Shown: positions 1-9,955, counted from the first letter of the stretch. The stretch: 64,000 bases of DNA from Microcoleus sp. bin38.metabat.b11b12b14.051 (GCF_013299165.1 NZ_JAAFKD010000020.1:52215-116214); one strand, 5' to 3'. The notes: a model not told the origin generated them from the sequence alone. Numbers and translations: made by a program.

Positions 1-12
1 TTGGGTTGATGA

Positions 13-1746
13 CTAATTCAGCCGCATAAATATTGTGGCTTTGCGAATTCCTGTTATTTCTCCCGTACTCGTAACGGTTAACGATCGCAAGTGGTCAAAA
101 AGTGGTCTTGCAGAAAGTTCAATTAACCTCAACAGCGGGATTTGTTTTTCCCAAATTGCTCTGCTGGAGGGCCAGTCTAAATAAAAATAGCCGTCGTTAG
201 CTGGCGGTAGCGGTTCGATGCTAATTTGAAAGTCTTGATTTGCCACCAAAGAGCCTGTTTCGGCTGCTGTAAGCGCTGCGTCCATTGCTTCTACTGATGT
301 AGTGAAAATTTCGTATTTCCCGATTGTGGCTCGAACTCCTTTCGCCTCGGTTTCGATCGCGCTTTTTCTATTATTTTTCATATCGTAACTCTGGCTCGTT
401 GTCAACTGCGTCCAAGCGGTAATTTTCTGATTTCTGAGAGTGAAGCTGCCGATGCTGTATTCTTTGCTGCGGGCAATTTCATCGAGTTTGTCGATCGCCT
501 TTTGAGTATCAGCAGATTTCTCGGCCGCAAAAATCCAGTCGGGAGTGTTTGACGAACTCGGAACCACTGCTAAAGCGTATTCTGCTTGTACCCAGTTAAA
601 TATGTCCTGGGGCAAATTGACGCCCCAGAGTTGCTGAATATCTGCGAGCGCGCGATCGACTAATTTTGACACTTCTGGGTTAGCGGACACCGACGATGAC
701 AAATCACCCCAAAGATTCTTTAAATCGGTGCTGGCGACGGCGAAAGGACTAGCTGATGGAATATATTGCAAGGCTTTGACTGGTTCCGAGAGTGTGGGAG
801 AAGCTGTTTGTTCTCGCGATGTCACTAAAGCAGTTTGAGCCAGCAATCCGCGTCGGTTGACTCCGACAGCAACTGCGACAGAATTGGGGGAAACTTGGGG
901 ATTTTGCTTGCTTGCAGGCTGCGGGAAATTTACAAATCCTAAACCTATTCTGCCTTGAGTTAGCTGCTGGACAGCTTTTTGATATTCGGGGTTATTTTCA
1001 AGATTGAGGTTGGTTGATTCAACGTTATTAATGGCATCTCGCAGCACGTTTGGACTGTTGGCAAATAAAACAAAACTGTTATTTACTGAATCAGAACTGC
1101 CGCCGATTGCCGCCGTCGCGAAGCTGGCTGGCAAACTTGAATTCGGCAGATTTAGCGGGTTGAAACTCGAAATTATATCGGTTTTTTTGTTTGGTATTGG
1201 TGATTCTTTATAATATATTTTGACACCTTTATATAGTTCCGACTGCACTGTTTTCTCCTGGCGAGATGCTTTTTGCCAGTAGGAGGTGAGAAATTTTTGG
1301 CTGCGATCGGCATTTTGGGAGGAAACCGCCAGCAGAAACCCGGTTTGTTGGCCTTTGCTGCGATCGCGATCGTCGAAATCGGGATTTGTGGCGGCGAGGG
1401 TAATTTCGTCACCTATCCAAGGTTGGATATCGCGACTGTAATCGAGATCTGTATTGGCGAGGAGACTTTTTTTGATTTGCTCGAATTCAGCGTGCGATCG
1501 GCTTCTTTCTTCGGGAGAAGCAAAGATTTGCCGCAATGCTTCGAGGCGATCGGGATTTACCAGCATTGAAACTAACCAAGGTGCTTGTTTCGAGACAAAC
1601 ACAGCCGCAGCCGGAGTCGTTGTCGGCCCGCCCGTGAGCAAATTCAGGGGAGTTTTGGTTGACAGCCAGTAAAAACCACCTGCACCCAAGGCTAAGAGTG
1701 CCAAAACGCCAGCAATGAGGAAAGAAAAGAACGATCGCAGCTTCAT
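13..1746 (-). CDS. DUF3352 domain-containing protein
   Basis: A 577-residue protein with an N-terminal hydrophobic segment (about residues 5-25, rich in L, A and G), so it is either anchored to the membrane or exported, with the rest on the non-cytoplasmic side. The body matches my memory of cyanobacterial DUF3352 proteins: an early PAAAVFVSKQAPWLVSML stretch and alternating beta-rich, Ala/Thr-rich segments without catalytic motifs. The function of the family is unknown. I chose the ATG at 1746 because the signal-anchor begins there; an upstream in-frame start at 1767 would add seven residues with no family support. It is transcribed alone, towards the left edge. Confidence 0.8.
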   Translation of the reverse strand: MKLRSFFSFLIAGVLALLALGAGGFYWLSTKTPLNLLTGGPTTTPAAAVFVSKQAPWLVSMLVNPDRLEALRQIFASPEERSRSHAEFEQIKKSLLANTDLDYSRDIQPWIGDEITLAATNPDFDDRDRSKGQQTGFLLAVSSQNADRSQKFLTSYWQKASRQEKTVQSELYKGVKIYYKESPIPNKKTDIISSFNPLNLPNSSLPASFATAAIGGSSDSVNNSFVLFANSPNVLRDAINNVESTNLNLENNPEYQKAVQQLTQGRIGLGFVNFPQPASKQNPQVSPNSVAVAVGVNRRGLLAQTALVTSREQTASPTLSEPVKALQYIPSASPFAVASTDLKNLWGDLSSSVSANPEVSKLVDRALADIQQLWGVNLPQDIFNWVQAEYALAVVPSSSNTPDWIFAAEKSADTQKAIDKLDEIARSKEYSIGSFTLRNQKITAWTQLTTSQSYDMKNNRKSAIETEAKGVRATIGKYEIFTTSVEAMDAALTAAETGSLVANQDFQISIEPLPPANDGYFYLDWPSSRAIWEKQIPLLRLIELSARPLFDHLRSLTVTSTGEITGIRKATIFMRLN

Positions 1747-1889
1747 ACAACAAGGACTAATGACCACAGTCTATTCTTAACCACAGTAGCGCATGACCGT
1801 AGTTATTGACATCTCCAAAATTCAGGGGCGGTGTCTGTGAGAAACCGCCCCAATATTGACAGGCGATTGCCCGTCAGTTTATTTTGTTT

Positions 1890-3011
1890 CTAAGTCAATG
1901 ATTGTGCCAATCTAGCTGTCAGTTCTTCGAGAGACAACTGAGGTAATTCTGCCAATAAAGATGATAAATTTTCCGGAGACAAAGCCAGAAAATTAGGGAT
2001 AATACTAGCCAAAACTTCTGATGACTGTTCTCCTTGATTCAACATTTTTTTCAAGACAGTTTCCGCCAACAAATTTTGGACTTGTTGGTGTTCATTTTCT
2101 CCCGCAGACAGAGTAGACAATTGAACTAACAGCAACGTAAATTCAGCAACAGGTAAAGCAGATACCGGCAGAATTAATGCGAGAGTTCGCGGGTCTAACT
2201 CCCCAAATCTGACTTGCAAGAAACTCTCCAAAATCATCCGCTGTCCTTCTTCCCGGCCTTCTTCTCTTCCTTCTTCTCTTCCTTTTTGTTGTGCCGCTTC
2301 TAAATGTTGTTGAAAAAGAGGTGCGATCGCCATAACTAACTCCTGATCTTCTTCATCCCCTGCGGGAATAGTTGGTGTATTCGCTTGCAAATTTGCTTGC
2401 AAGATGTACAATAATTGTAGCGCGTTAGCTCGGAGTGGATTATCCATAGGCAATGCACTTAATTCGGCGATCGCCTGCTGCTGTACCCGTCCGCGGCCCA
2501 ACATTCGCAACCACATAGTCTCTGGGCTTTTCGGTAGCTGGTGAATGGCGATTAGTCCCACCCTCCAAACCTCAGTTAAAAAATAAACTCCTTTCCCCCA
2601 GCCCTCTGACTCTTCGGGAACCCGAAAACCAAAACTGTCCAGTAAAAGTTCCGAAGCAGTGGGAGTTAAAATCCACAACGTTGGCAATTGTCTTTCTTGT
2701 AAACGCTGGTCTTCTCGATTAGCCGATCGCCCCAGTTTGGCCCTACTATTTAATAGTTTTACCACACAACTGAATATTTCTTCGACATTTACAGGATTGC
2801 GGAACGGTTCAATCACCGCTACAGTGGCAGCCATTTTACCTAATAAACCTAAACTTTGGACGTATTCCGTCTCAAAAGAAGTTGGTTGAAACCAGACATC
2901 TATTTCTCTGACTTCAGCGGTGACATCTTTGCTTGTTTCTACTTGTCCGAGGGGTGATAATAATTCTTGAAGGTATTCTTTGGCAAACTGATCGTGGGGA
3001 AACTTAGTCAT
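1890..3011 (-). CDS. Rpn/DUF4351-like PD-(D/E)XK family protein
   Basis: A 373-residue protein of the type common in cyanobacteria as 'Rpn family / DUF4351 protein'. The first 60 residues include an EVREIDVWF segment that could be the acidic strand of a PD-(D/E)XK-like fold. The middle is helical. Around residues 240-255 lies a short repeat, GREEGREEGREEGQ, which is typical of the linker before the DUF4351 C-terminal region. The C terminus is Leu-rich and helical (about 255-373). Relatives are called recombination-promoting nucleases or transposase-like, but the activity of this one is not shown. It is divergent from the Uma2 remnant at 3170. The fold assignment is moderate and the nuclease role is inference. 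Confidence 0.6.
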   Translation of the reverse strand: MTKFPHDQFAKEYLQELLSPLGQVETSKDVTAEVREIDVWFQPTSFETEYVQSLGLLGKMAATVAVIEPFRNPVNVEEIFSCVVKLLNSRAKLGRSANREDQRLQERQLPTLWILTPTASELLLDSFGFRVPEESEGWGKGVYFLTEVWRVGLIAIHQLPKSPETMWLRMLGRGRVQQQAIAELSALPMDNPLRANALQLLYILQANLQANTPTIPAGDEEDQELVMAIAPLFQQHLEAAQQKGREEGREEGREEGQRMILESFLQVRFGELDPRTLALILPVSALPVAEFTLLLVQLSTLSAGENEHQQVQNLLAETVLKKMLNQGEQSSEVLASIIPNFLALSPENLSSLLAELPQLSLEELTARLAQSLT

Positions 3012-3169
3012 AAAGTCAATATTTTGCGATCGACTGCTATTTTACCAAAAAAATAGTCACAAATAAACACCTAACTCAAATGTTAACAATATCAACGCCC
3101 CCTGAACAAAGAGTTTTACTGCCAAATATCAGTTGAAAATTATATAAAAATCTGCTCGCATAACTGGGA

Positions 3170-3478
3170 AACAAACGTTCTAGTAGAATTGCTGATCGTC
3201 AAGGTCAATTAGAAATAATGGTGCCGCTACCAGAACATGAAAATCGCAACAGACTGATCGATCGCCTAGCAGATTTAGGCGTATCGGAAATCTGGCGTTA
3301 CGACGGACGAAGCATCAAGTTTTATCGATTGCAAAATGGCGAATATGCAGAGTGCAATTTTCCCCTCGCTTGGACGATGCTACCGACTACAAAAGTTGAT
3401 GAATTTATCGATCGCACTCAAACGACAGGCGCAACCGCAGCAGTGCGAGAATTCCGCGAATGGGTGAGGAATCAGTAA
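3170..3478 (+). pseudogene. Uma2-family (DUF820) remnant with internal deletion
   Basis: The open frame from about 3170 reads RIADRQGQLEIMVPLPEHEN and, after only about nine further residues, LGVSEIWRYDG and FREWVRNQ. In intact Uma2-family proteins the first motif lies near the N terminus and the LGV-EIWRYDG block near the C terminus, with the PD-(D/E)XK catalytic core of roughly 100 residues between them. Here that core is missing and the two ends are joined in frame. An ATG exists at 3218 (86 codons), so a short product is possible, but it would lack the nuclease centre. I read this as a decayed gene; the alternative is an uncharacterised small protein. Confidence 0.55.
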
Positions 3479-3884
3479 TTGTCAGTCTACAAACTCTCAA
3501 CGCGCGATCGCCCTTTAACGCCAATGACGATGAGATATCTTGCACAAAACTCGACTGTGCGTGCGATCGATCTTTTGAGAAATTGTGCGATCGACTTGGG
3601 AAATATGGGTATAATTTATCACAAGTGAGAGCGATCCTTCAGCGATCGGGCGATCGTTTGATACCTGCATTCAGCAACGCCGGCCGATCATCTGATTGAA
3701 GACCTGCAACAATCTGAAGAGCCTGTGTATAAAATTATTTAAAGAAAGTGCGATCGTATCTTGACAGGTATAGTCTAATACCCTAGAGTCATGATTAAAC
3801 AGTGCGACTGTCAGCCCTTTATAAGTTGCGACTCAAATATGTTAACTAGGATACATATTCACTATCAACACCAGTATTTAACAC
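3479..3884. other. Intergenic region upstream of dynamin cassette
   Basis: About 400 bp rich in GCGATCG-type HIP1 half-sites. A 79-codon open frame (3460-3699) overlaps the Uma2 remnant and has no recognisable product. The last 100 bp are AT-rich and presumably hold the promoter of the dynamin cassette, but I cannot name a specific box. Confidence 0.4.
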
Positions 3885-6282
3885 ATGAGTAAACAATTAT
3901 ACAAAGTTTTTGACGAAGTAGAATTCAAAGCTCAACTGCTTGCTAAATACTGGAATAATTTTTATACAGAAATTTCCGAGCATTTACCAGATACATATCA
4001 GCCGGAAATGCAAGAACTCTCTATGAAGTTAGACGAGGCTTTAAGCAATCTGGTCGATCAACTTCGTAATCCGACTCTGAACTCTGGCGACTACAGGAAC
4101 CACCAGTAGCGGGAAAAGCACTTTGGTGAATTTGTTGTGTGGAGCCGAAATTGTTCCTGTAGCCGTAAGTGAAATGAGCGCAGGGGCAGTCACTATCGAA
4201 TATAGCAAGGAAAAGTCTCTAATAATCCATGAAACACCAGGAGCATTGTGGGAGTGTGGAGAATGGAGAGGTATCAGAGAGGAGAAAATTTATCAGCGCT
4301 TATACGAAGCAATGATAAGTTATATCGAAAATAGAGAAAAACAACCGAATTTAGCTTGTCCACAATCTACAATCTTTTACCCTTTCCGGCTTGTCAAAGA
4401 GTCTCAACTGGAACTACCCCAAGGAACAAGGGTAAAAATTCTTGATTTACCTGGTTTAGCCTATGTGGGCGATCGAGGTAACGCAAATGTGATTCAACAG
4501 TGCCGAGAGGCATTGTGCATAGTGACATACAATAGTGCAGAAACCGATGCACAGAAAGTAAAAAGCTTATTGCAAGAAGTTGTACAGCAGGTCAAAGATT
4601 TAGGTGGTTCCCCTGCGCGGATGCTTTTTACTCTTAATCGTATTGATGTTTTCCGAGCCGATAGAAATTGGCCTGACACAGAAAATCGCTTTGTTGAAAA
4701 TGCTATCCGCAGTATTAAAACTGAATTGACTGAACAATTAAAAGAATATACAGAAGAGATTGACAAGTTGCAAGTGGTAAAACTCAGTACCTGGCCTGCT
4801 TTACTAGCCCTTGAGATACAAAATCATGATGAAATATTCAGTGCTGAGGCGTGTAAAAAGGCAGACAACAATTTTAATGGATTAATTGATGAAGATATAC
4901 TAGAAGACCTGCCACGTAACGTACAAAAATGGTCTAGACACGACCGAAACCGAGTTTCTGAATCATTATGGAAAAAATCTTATGCAGAAGAGTTTCAGCA
5001 ACACTTAAAGGAACATATTAATCAACACTTTCCACAGTTAGTAATACCGCAAGCTATAGAACGTTTTAATGTAGCTGCTGGAAATGCTGTAGCAGAGTGG
5101 GCAGTACAAACAACCACGGCCATTCTTAGCAGTTCAGAAGAACACTACCAACAGGAATGTGAAAAAATATCACACATTAGGTCATCACTTGACCGTTTTC
5201 TTCAACTTAGCGATGCAAATTTGAGAATGCCGTTTGAAAAGATAGATGCAAAATTTAAACAAGTCATAGAAAAAAAGTCAGAAGACGATCTTGTGTTCTA
5301 TTTACAAAAAACCCTGAAGGAACTTCAAGATGTTGAACCTTATAAGGAATTAGGAGAAAAATTATACCCCCTTTATGGATGGAGTAGAGAATTAAGTAGA
5401 GGGATAAAGCAAGTTTTAGAATCAGTAGCAGAATCTTTGGAGAAGGGGCAGATACTGGTAAAAAACCCAAATTTAAAAAAAGCAGATGATTCACAGGTAC
5501 AACTTCTAGAAAGCAACCTCAAACGACTAATAAACTTAGGCTACACTGGGTCTGCTGCTAGAGATGGTGAAATAAGAGAAGCAAGAACAGATGAGGATAA
5601 AAAAAATCTCGAACTACTAAATCAAGCCTTAAACGACTTGTCTAAGCATTTGAATCTGGTAATGAAAGATATTTTAAAACAAATCTCTAATCAGGAAATA
5701 GAGAGGATGTACCAGGCCGTGGTCGAGCTTTTCAATTGTCATTTATCCCATTTAGAAAAAGGAGCAAATAAAGAAGCACCCAACATAATAATCAGGTTTC
5801 CTGATTCCCAACTGATACGAGTTAAAAAAGAACTTTCATTTAGTTTAAGTTTTGAATCTGGCTTTTCAATTACAGAAGGCAATTGGGAAGAAGAGAGTAG
5901 AATTTTTTGGCACTGGTTATGGTTGGTTCCAAAATACGAAGCACGATGTAGCGATAATGCTACAATTCCTAGCACAGAGAATTTATTAAAAAACTGGGAT
6001 AGTCAGGTAAAATTAGCTGAACCAGACCTAGTTAAACAAATTGCCAGTTGGTTGCTAGAACAAATTGATTGTTTAAAAAAAGAGGTACATAAAAATCAAA
6101 ATGATATTCTCGATCGTTATCAAGCTAGACTAGATAAAGCTCACCAAGAAATAACTTTAGATTATGAAAAGCAAAAAAATGTTTGGCAACCTATGGAACG
6201 AAAAGCCCAAGAATTGGCAGAAGAATTTGTTGTATTAGGAAAACTCTTAAAAAATGAGGATGAAAATTCAAGTGGCAAATGA
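3885..6282 (+). pseudogene. Dynamin-like GTPase 1, frameshifted at P-loop
   Basis: Two adjacent frames together encode one dynamin-family large GTPase of about 798 residues. The first frame (3885-4109) gives a helical N terminus ending in LRNPTL, then runs out of frame to a TAG at 4107-4109. The second frame continues to 6282. Removing one A near 4080 joins them and restores LATTGTTSSGKSTLVNLL, whose GTTSSGKST (codons 4096-4122) is the G1/Walker A motif. Downstream are a likely G3 motif DLPGLAYVGD (about 4444) and a G4-like TLNRID (about 4630), then long helical and coiled-coil segments as expected for the middle/GED stalk. If the shift is real, neither fragment carries a complete P-loop and GTP binding would be lost. 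If it is a base-calling error in one A, the gene is intact. It overlaps the next gene by 29 bp. Confidence 0.8.
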
Positions 6283-7087
6283 GCATCTAGAAAGACTGTA
6301 TAAAGACGTTTTTGATCAAGTGTACCCCCTGATCGTAAATCAGAAAAACGGCGTTTTATACAAAGTAATACATATATTACTTGAGTCCGAACAATCAAAA
6401 TCAAAAGCAGACGAACTATGTACTCGTTTTGGTATCAAAGATGATGCTTCGTTAGAGGATGATCGAGATTACATTGATTTCCTAATACCTCAACCCAAGC
6501 TCTTCTTACATCCATTTAATGATAATTTATTACAGAATGTTATTAATCCAGATATGGTAAAGATTGCTTGGATTGTGATTATAGCCTGCATACTGGTGGG
6601 AGTTGCTGTGTGTATCCAATACATAAGAAAGCCTAAGCAAGAGCCAACAGGTAATGCAAGAAATCAGAAACCTGATTCTTTGCAGGTACTACCTCCTGAA
6701 CCAATTACTGCTGCTTTATGTCTTGTTGTTCCAGCATCTGTAATCATTGATTTAAAAGATAAGCATCCAAATGGTTTTACAGACAACCGTCTAGAGACTT
6801 CTGACCTCAAAACGCTGATAGATAACGCCTCGTATTTTCTATGCACAGACGTTAATAAGGCTAATTCAAAAGAGCAATTTTTAGAAATAATGCCAAATGA
6901 AGACATTCCAACTAATAGTAACCGAGAAGTTTATATTATAATTCATATCAATCAGGGGCAAGAAATGATTGACAAAGAAAGCCCTTACATATTAAAAAGA
7001 AACCTACCCAACTATGGACAGCGTATTATTCAACAATACGCTTGTCTTAGAAATTTATCTGGCTTAGAAAACTTTAACCGCATTTAA
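6254..7087 (+). CDS. Single-pass membrane protein of the dynamin cassette
   Basis: A 277-residue protein I do not recognise. Residues 1-100 are hydrophilic and largely helical. Residues about 103-124 (IAWIVIIACILVGVAVCIQY) form one clear transmembrane helix followed by basic RKPKQ, which suggests a cytoplasmic side near the helix end. Residues 150-277 form a mixed domain with hydrophobic strands (ALCLVVPASVIIDL, VYIIIHIN). The start overlaps the end of GTPase 1 by 29 bp, and a second ATG lies two codons in (6260). The stop lies 11 bp before GTPase 2, with AAGGA between them. This spacing implies translational coupling, so the protein is probably a membrane adaptor or partner of the two GTPases. 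That role is inference from context only. Confidence 0.75.
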   Translation: MRMKIQVANEHLERLYKDVFDQVYPLIVNQKNGVLYKVIHILLESEQSKSKADELCTRFGIKDDASLEDDRDYIDFLIPQPKLFLHPFNDNLLQNVINPDMVKIAWIVIIACILVGVAVCIQYIRKPKQEPTGNARNQKPDSLQVLPPEPITAALCLVVPASVIIDLKDKHPNGFTDNRLETSDLKTLIDNASYFLCTDVNKANSKEQFLEIMPNEDIPTNSNREVYIIIHINQGQEMIDKESPYILKRNLPNYGQRIIQQYACLRNLSGLENFNRI

Positions 7088-7098
7088 GGAACCCCAAA

Positions 7099-9411
7099 AT
7101 GGATTGGAAAACAGCTTCTTCTTACTATGAAACTCGTCTCAGTGACGCTTTAAACATCCAAAGACACGCGGTAAATTTAGCCAACTTACCTCAATCTGAA
7201 GTTCCGGCTCGATTAAAAGACGTACTTTTACAAGAAGCAGAACCAACTCGTCGCCAACTTGAAAGACTCAAAAAGCGCGAGTTTCGCATCGCTGTTGTCG
7301 GGCTAGAGAAAGCCGGGAAAAGCACCTTTATTAATGCTTGGTTGCAATGTGATTTACTTCCAGCCAAGGGAGGAAGATGCACATTTACCACAACCCAAAT
7401 TTATTCAGTTGAAAACGAGTCTGAACAAAGGCTAGAAGTACAAGCGAGAACCGAAGAAGAGTTTATCAACTTACTCAAAGAACTTGAGAAAGTAGGGGCG
7501 AAAGAAGACCTAAATACTATAGGATTCAACGAAATAACTTTACAACAGGTAAGAAGAGAAGGTAATCTGACTTTTCCCTTTACTAGACTCGAAGATATTA
7601 GAGAACCACTCAAGAAGTATGTAGCAGATGAAAAGTATGCTCACGCTGTTTTAGAGGCGAGACTTTATACTAACAAACTTGCTCAAGCTGAAGGAATTGT
7701 TTTTTATGATGTTCCCGGTTTAGATTCAGGTTTAGCAAAGCACGTTGATGAAGCACAAGCTATGCTCTCTGACTGTGATGCGGTGATATTGGTACAGCGG
7801 TTTACTAGCCTCCGAGAAAAGGAACTAGAAATCATCAAGTTTACCGAACTTGGCGATAAAAACGTCACGGTTGCTGATAAGCTTTTTGTCTTTTTAAGTC
7901 GCATTGATTCATTAGGTAGTGCAGAGGCGCTTAAAACACATATTGAAGAAGCATCTCAAGACTGGTTAAAACGTGCAAACCTTCCCCCTGAACGCATTGT
8001 ACATGGTTCAGCCGGAGCCTATCTAATGTTGAATGGTTTAGCAGGAGAACAGACTAAGTTAGAGATTGGGGACGCAACCCATATTCAAGCTCGATTAAAA
8101 ACATTAACTGGAATTACCGATGAAGAAACTCTGAATAAAAATGGCACTGGGATTCCCGAAATTAAGGAGAAAATATTTAACTATATCAACACTGAGCGTG
8201 TCTCTATTTTAAAGAAAAGATGCGAAGCGTCTATCAATAAAATTTTCAGCAATTCTGAACAAATTTATCTTACAGTCAGCAAAAAGTATCCAGAAAATCC
8301 TGAAGAAGCCAAGCTATTTGAAGAAAATAATCGGCGGGTTTTATTTACAGAATGGTGGAATCGAAAATGGGAAACCATCAAAGCTGATTTACAAAAATAC
8401 TATGAATATTCTATTGTCAACAAATCCTTAGACAGTTCTAATGCTAAGTCATTCACTCAAATAGAAAAATTTAGAGAACGATATTTACAAATCGTTGACA
8501 ACGAAATGCAGAAACTCAGGGAGGAAACATTTAAAAAGAAAGATACCATTTTTCTTGCTAACTCAAATCCCGAATTTGACCGCATGAAAGCCAATTTTGC
8601 TTGGCGTGATGATTTGTACGGTGATATTAGTAAGCTTCTCTCTGCAATTGCTCATCAACTTGCTTTAGAACTTAAGGATGAAGCATTAAAATTAGTTGAA
8701 TACATGACAAGTTTATTATGGGAAAGTAATCAAGTAAAACCCAGGCTCATTGAAAATTCAGAGGAATATTTTTTAGCAAAACTAGAGAATAGCTTAAGCG
8801 TATTATTTTTACGCTTTGCTCGTCCAGTTGCTGAAGCGCTGATTCGCGGCCCAGTTAATAGTGATACTCGAAATAAAATCATCAAAAGTTTAGGGGTAGA
8901 TATTGAAATTATTGATAACTACTATAGTGGTGAAGAAGCTGCCTTTAAAGTTCTCAAAAAATATGTAAAGTATGGTTCAGATTTACTATTTAATTCTGAG
9001 ATTCGGCAACAAGTATTAGGAGTTACAGGAGTAGCAACACAAATTGCTGGGGTAGCAGCGCAAATAGTGGTAGATGTTTCTAAAGACATAAAATTGCCAC
9101 AAGAAGCTGTAGTTTTTGAGGTAGAAAATGATATTAATGCGTTTGAAGAATACTTACGCTATGCAATTTTTAGTGCTGCTGGTTTCGAGTCATACTGTAT
9201 TCAAGAACTGAAGGGTTTAGTTGATAGTTTCCGAGACAAAGAAGGTACTTGGACTGGCGTTGCTCTCAATGAGTGGTTGCAGGAAAATCCACTTCTGTTT
9301 GCTGAAATACCTCATAATTTGAAGTCACAAGAATCGAATTTAGAAGTTAGCGAACGATTGAGGCAATTATCTATTGCTTTGAAAAGAAGTCGATCGCCGG
9401 AGGTATTGTGA
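7099..9411 (+). CDS. Dynamin-like GTPase 2
   Basis: A 770-residue dynamin-family GTPase. The G1 motif is GLEKAGKSTFINAW (about residues 68-81) and G2 is probably the T-rich GRCTFTTTQ (about 94-102). G3 is DVPGLDSG (about 204-211) and G4 is probably FLSRIDS (about 266-272). After the GTPase domain come long charged helices (stalk). A short hydrophobic segment at about residues 637-658 (VTGVATQIAGVAAQIVVDV) lies in a place and has a character like the lipid-binding paddle of bacterial dynamin-like proteins. Unlike GTPase 1 it is intact. An AAGGA Shine-Dalgarno sequence overlaps the upstream stop. Bacterial dynamins often act as pairs in membrane remodelling, fission or repair; the substrate membrane here is unknown. 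Confidence 0.88.
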   Translation: MDWKTASSYYETRLSDALNIQRHAVNLANLPQSEVPARLKDVLLQEAEPTRRQLERLKKREFRIAVVGLEKAGKSTFINAWLQCDLLPAKGGRCTFTTTQIYSVENESEQRLEVQARTEEEFINLLKELEKVGAKEDLNTIGFNEITLQQVRREGNLTFPFTRLEDIREPLKKYVADEKYAHAVLEARLYTNKLAQAEGIVFYDVPGLDSGLAKHVDEAQAMLSDCDAVILVQRFTSLREKELEIIKFTELGDKNVTVADKLFVFLSRIDSLGSAEALKTHIEEASQDWLKRANLPPERIVHGSAGAYLMLNGLAGEQTKLEIGDATHIQARLKTLTGITDEETLNKNGTGIPEIKEKIFNYINTERVSILKKRCEASINKIFSNSEQIYLTVSKKYPENPEEAKLFEENNRRVLFTEWWNRKWETIKADLQKYYEYSIVNKSLDSSNAKSFTQIEKFRERYLQIVDNEMQKLREETFKKKDTIFLANSNPEFDRMKANFAWRDDLYGDISKLLSAIAHQLALELKDEALKLVEYMTSLLWESNQVKPRLIENSEEYFLAKLENSLSVLFLRFARPVAEALIRGPVNSDTRNKIIKSLGVDIEIIDNYYSGEEAAFKVLKKYVKYGSDLLFNSEIRQQVLGVTGVATQIAGVAAQIVVDVSKDIKLPQEAVVFEVENDINAFEEYLRYAIFSAAGFESYCIQELKGLVDSFRDKEGTWTGVALNEWLQENPLLFAEIPHNLKSQESNLEVSERLRQLSIALKRSRSPEVL

Positions 9412-9430
9412 GTGACTGAAAATACAGGAA

Positions 9431-9562
9431 AATAGACAAGATTGCAAAAGTCCTTTTAATCAAATTCTAGGACGGGCTCTCCGGCCCATTCCACAAGAAA
9501 AGATGATTTTTGTAGGATGGACATCTTGTCCGTCTTAGCTATTTTTGCAATCTTGTCTAATT
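9431..9562. repeat. MITE-like element with ~17-bp inverted ends
   Basis: The left end reads AGACAAGATTGCAAAAG and the right end contains its complement, TTTTGCAATCTTGTCT, about 90 bp apart. The interior carries a smaller GGGCTC/GGCCC-type hairpin and a GGACATCTTGTCC palindrome. No coding capacity. It lies right after the dynamin cassette and may supply its transcription end. Confidence 0.6.
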
Positions 9563-9849
9563 TAACATTAAGTCTATGGGTACGATCGCCCAAAACATCT
9601 TCCGCCATCATCAATCAGCTTCTAATCCGCCGCCAAAATGCCGCCCCGATCGCAAAACTCAACCCCAACAACGTACATCTTTCGCTCGAAAGGCTATATG
9701 TTTGATCTATTTCTTTGCTTTGATAGATCGATCGCCTTTATCGCAACAATTACCAAAAAGTTGAAATTGTCACAAAAGTTTAAAATTCTCAAAGCTAGTA
9801 CGATCTAATTAACAAAAATAAGTAAAAACATTGCCGGAGTAATTTATCA

Positions 9850-9955
9850 GTCTTGGACGCACTCCGACAAAGAAACCGGGTTTTTTCCCAAATCTGCGAA
9901 TCATAGCGCGTCTTCTCGGAAAAACCCGGTTTCTGACCACCCGTGCGTCCAGGAC
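9850..9955. repeat. AAACCCGG-family long hairpin
   Basis: A palindrome with arms AAACCGGGTTTTTTCCC and GGAAAAACCCGGTTTCT around a spacer of about 45 bp. Its outer parts (TGGACGCACTC and GTGCGTCCA) also pair. Same family as the copies near 11040, 25300, 27160, 38070, 43860, 60130 and 62080. Confidence 0.7.

Noticed and set aside
3460..3699. 79-codon frame after the Uma2 remnant
   Set aside because: Overlaps the remnant, contains HIP1-derived residues and has no protein-like pattern.
4070..4125. Programmed +1 frameshift in GTPase 1
   Set aside because: No slippery heptamer or in-frame stop at the shift point as in known programmed sites; an indel or base error is simpler. Kept only as a finding to verify.
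9517..9764. Two overlapping 62-codon frames
   Set aside because: Start inside the inverted-repeat element and have no conserved pattern.
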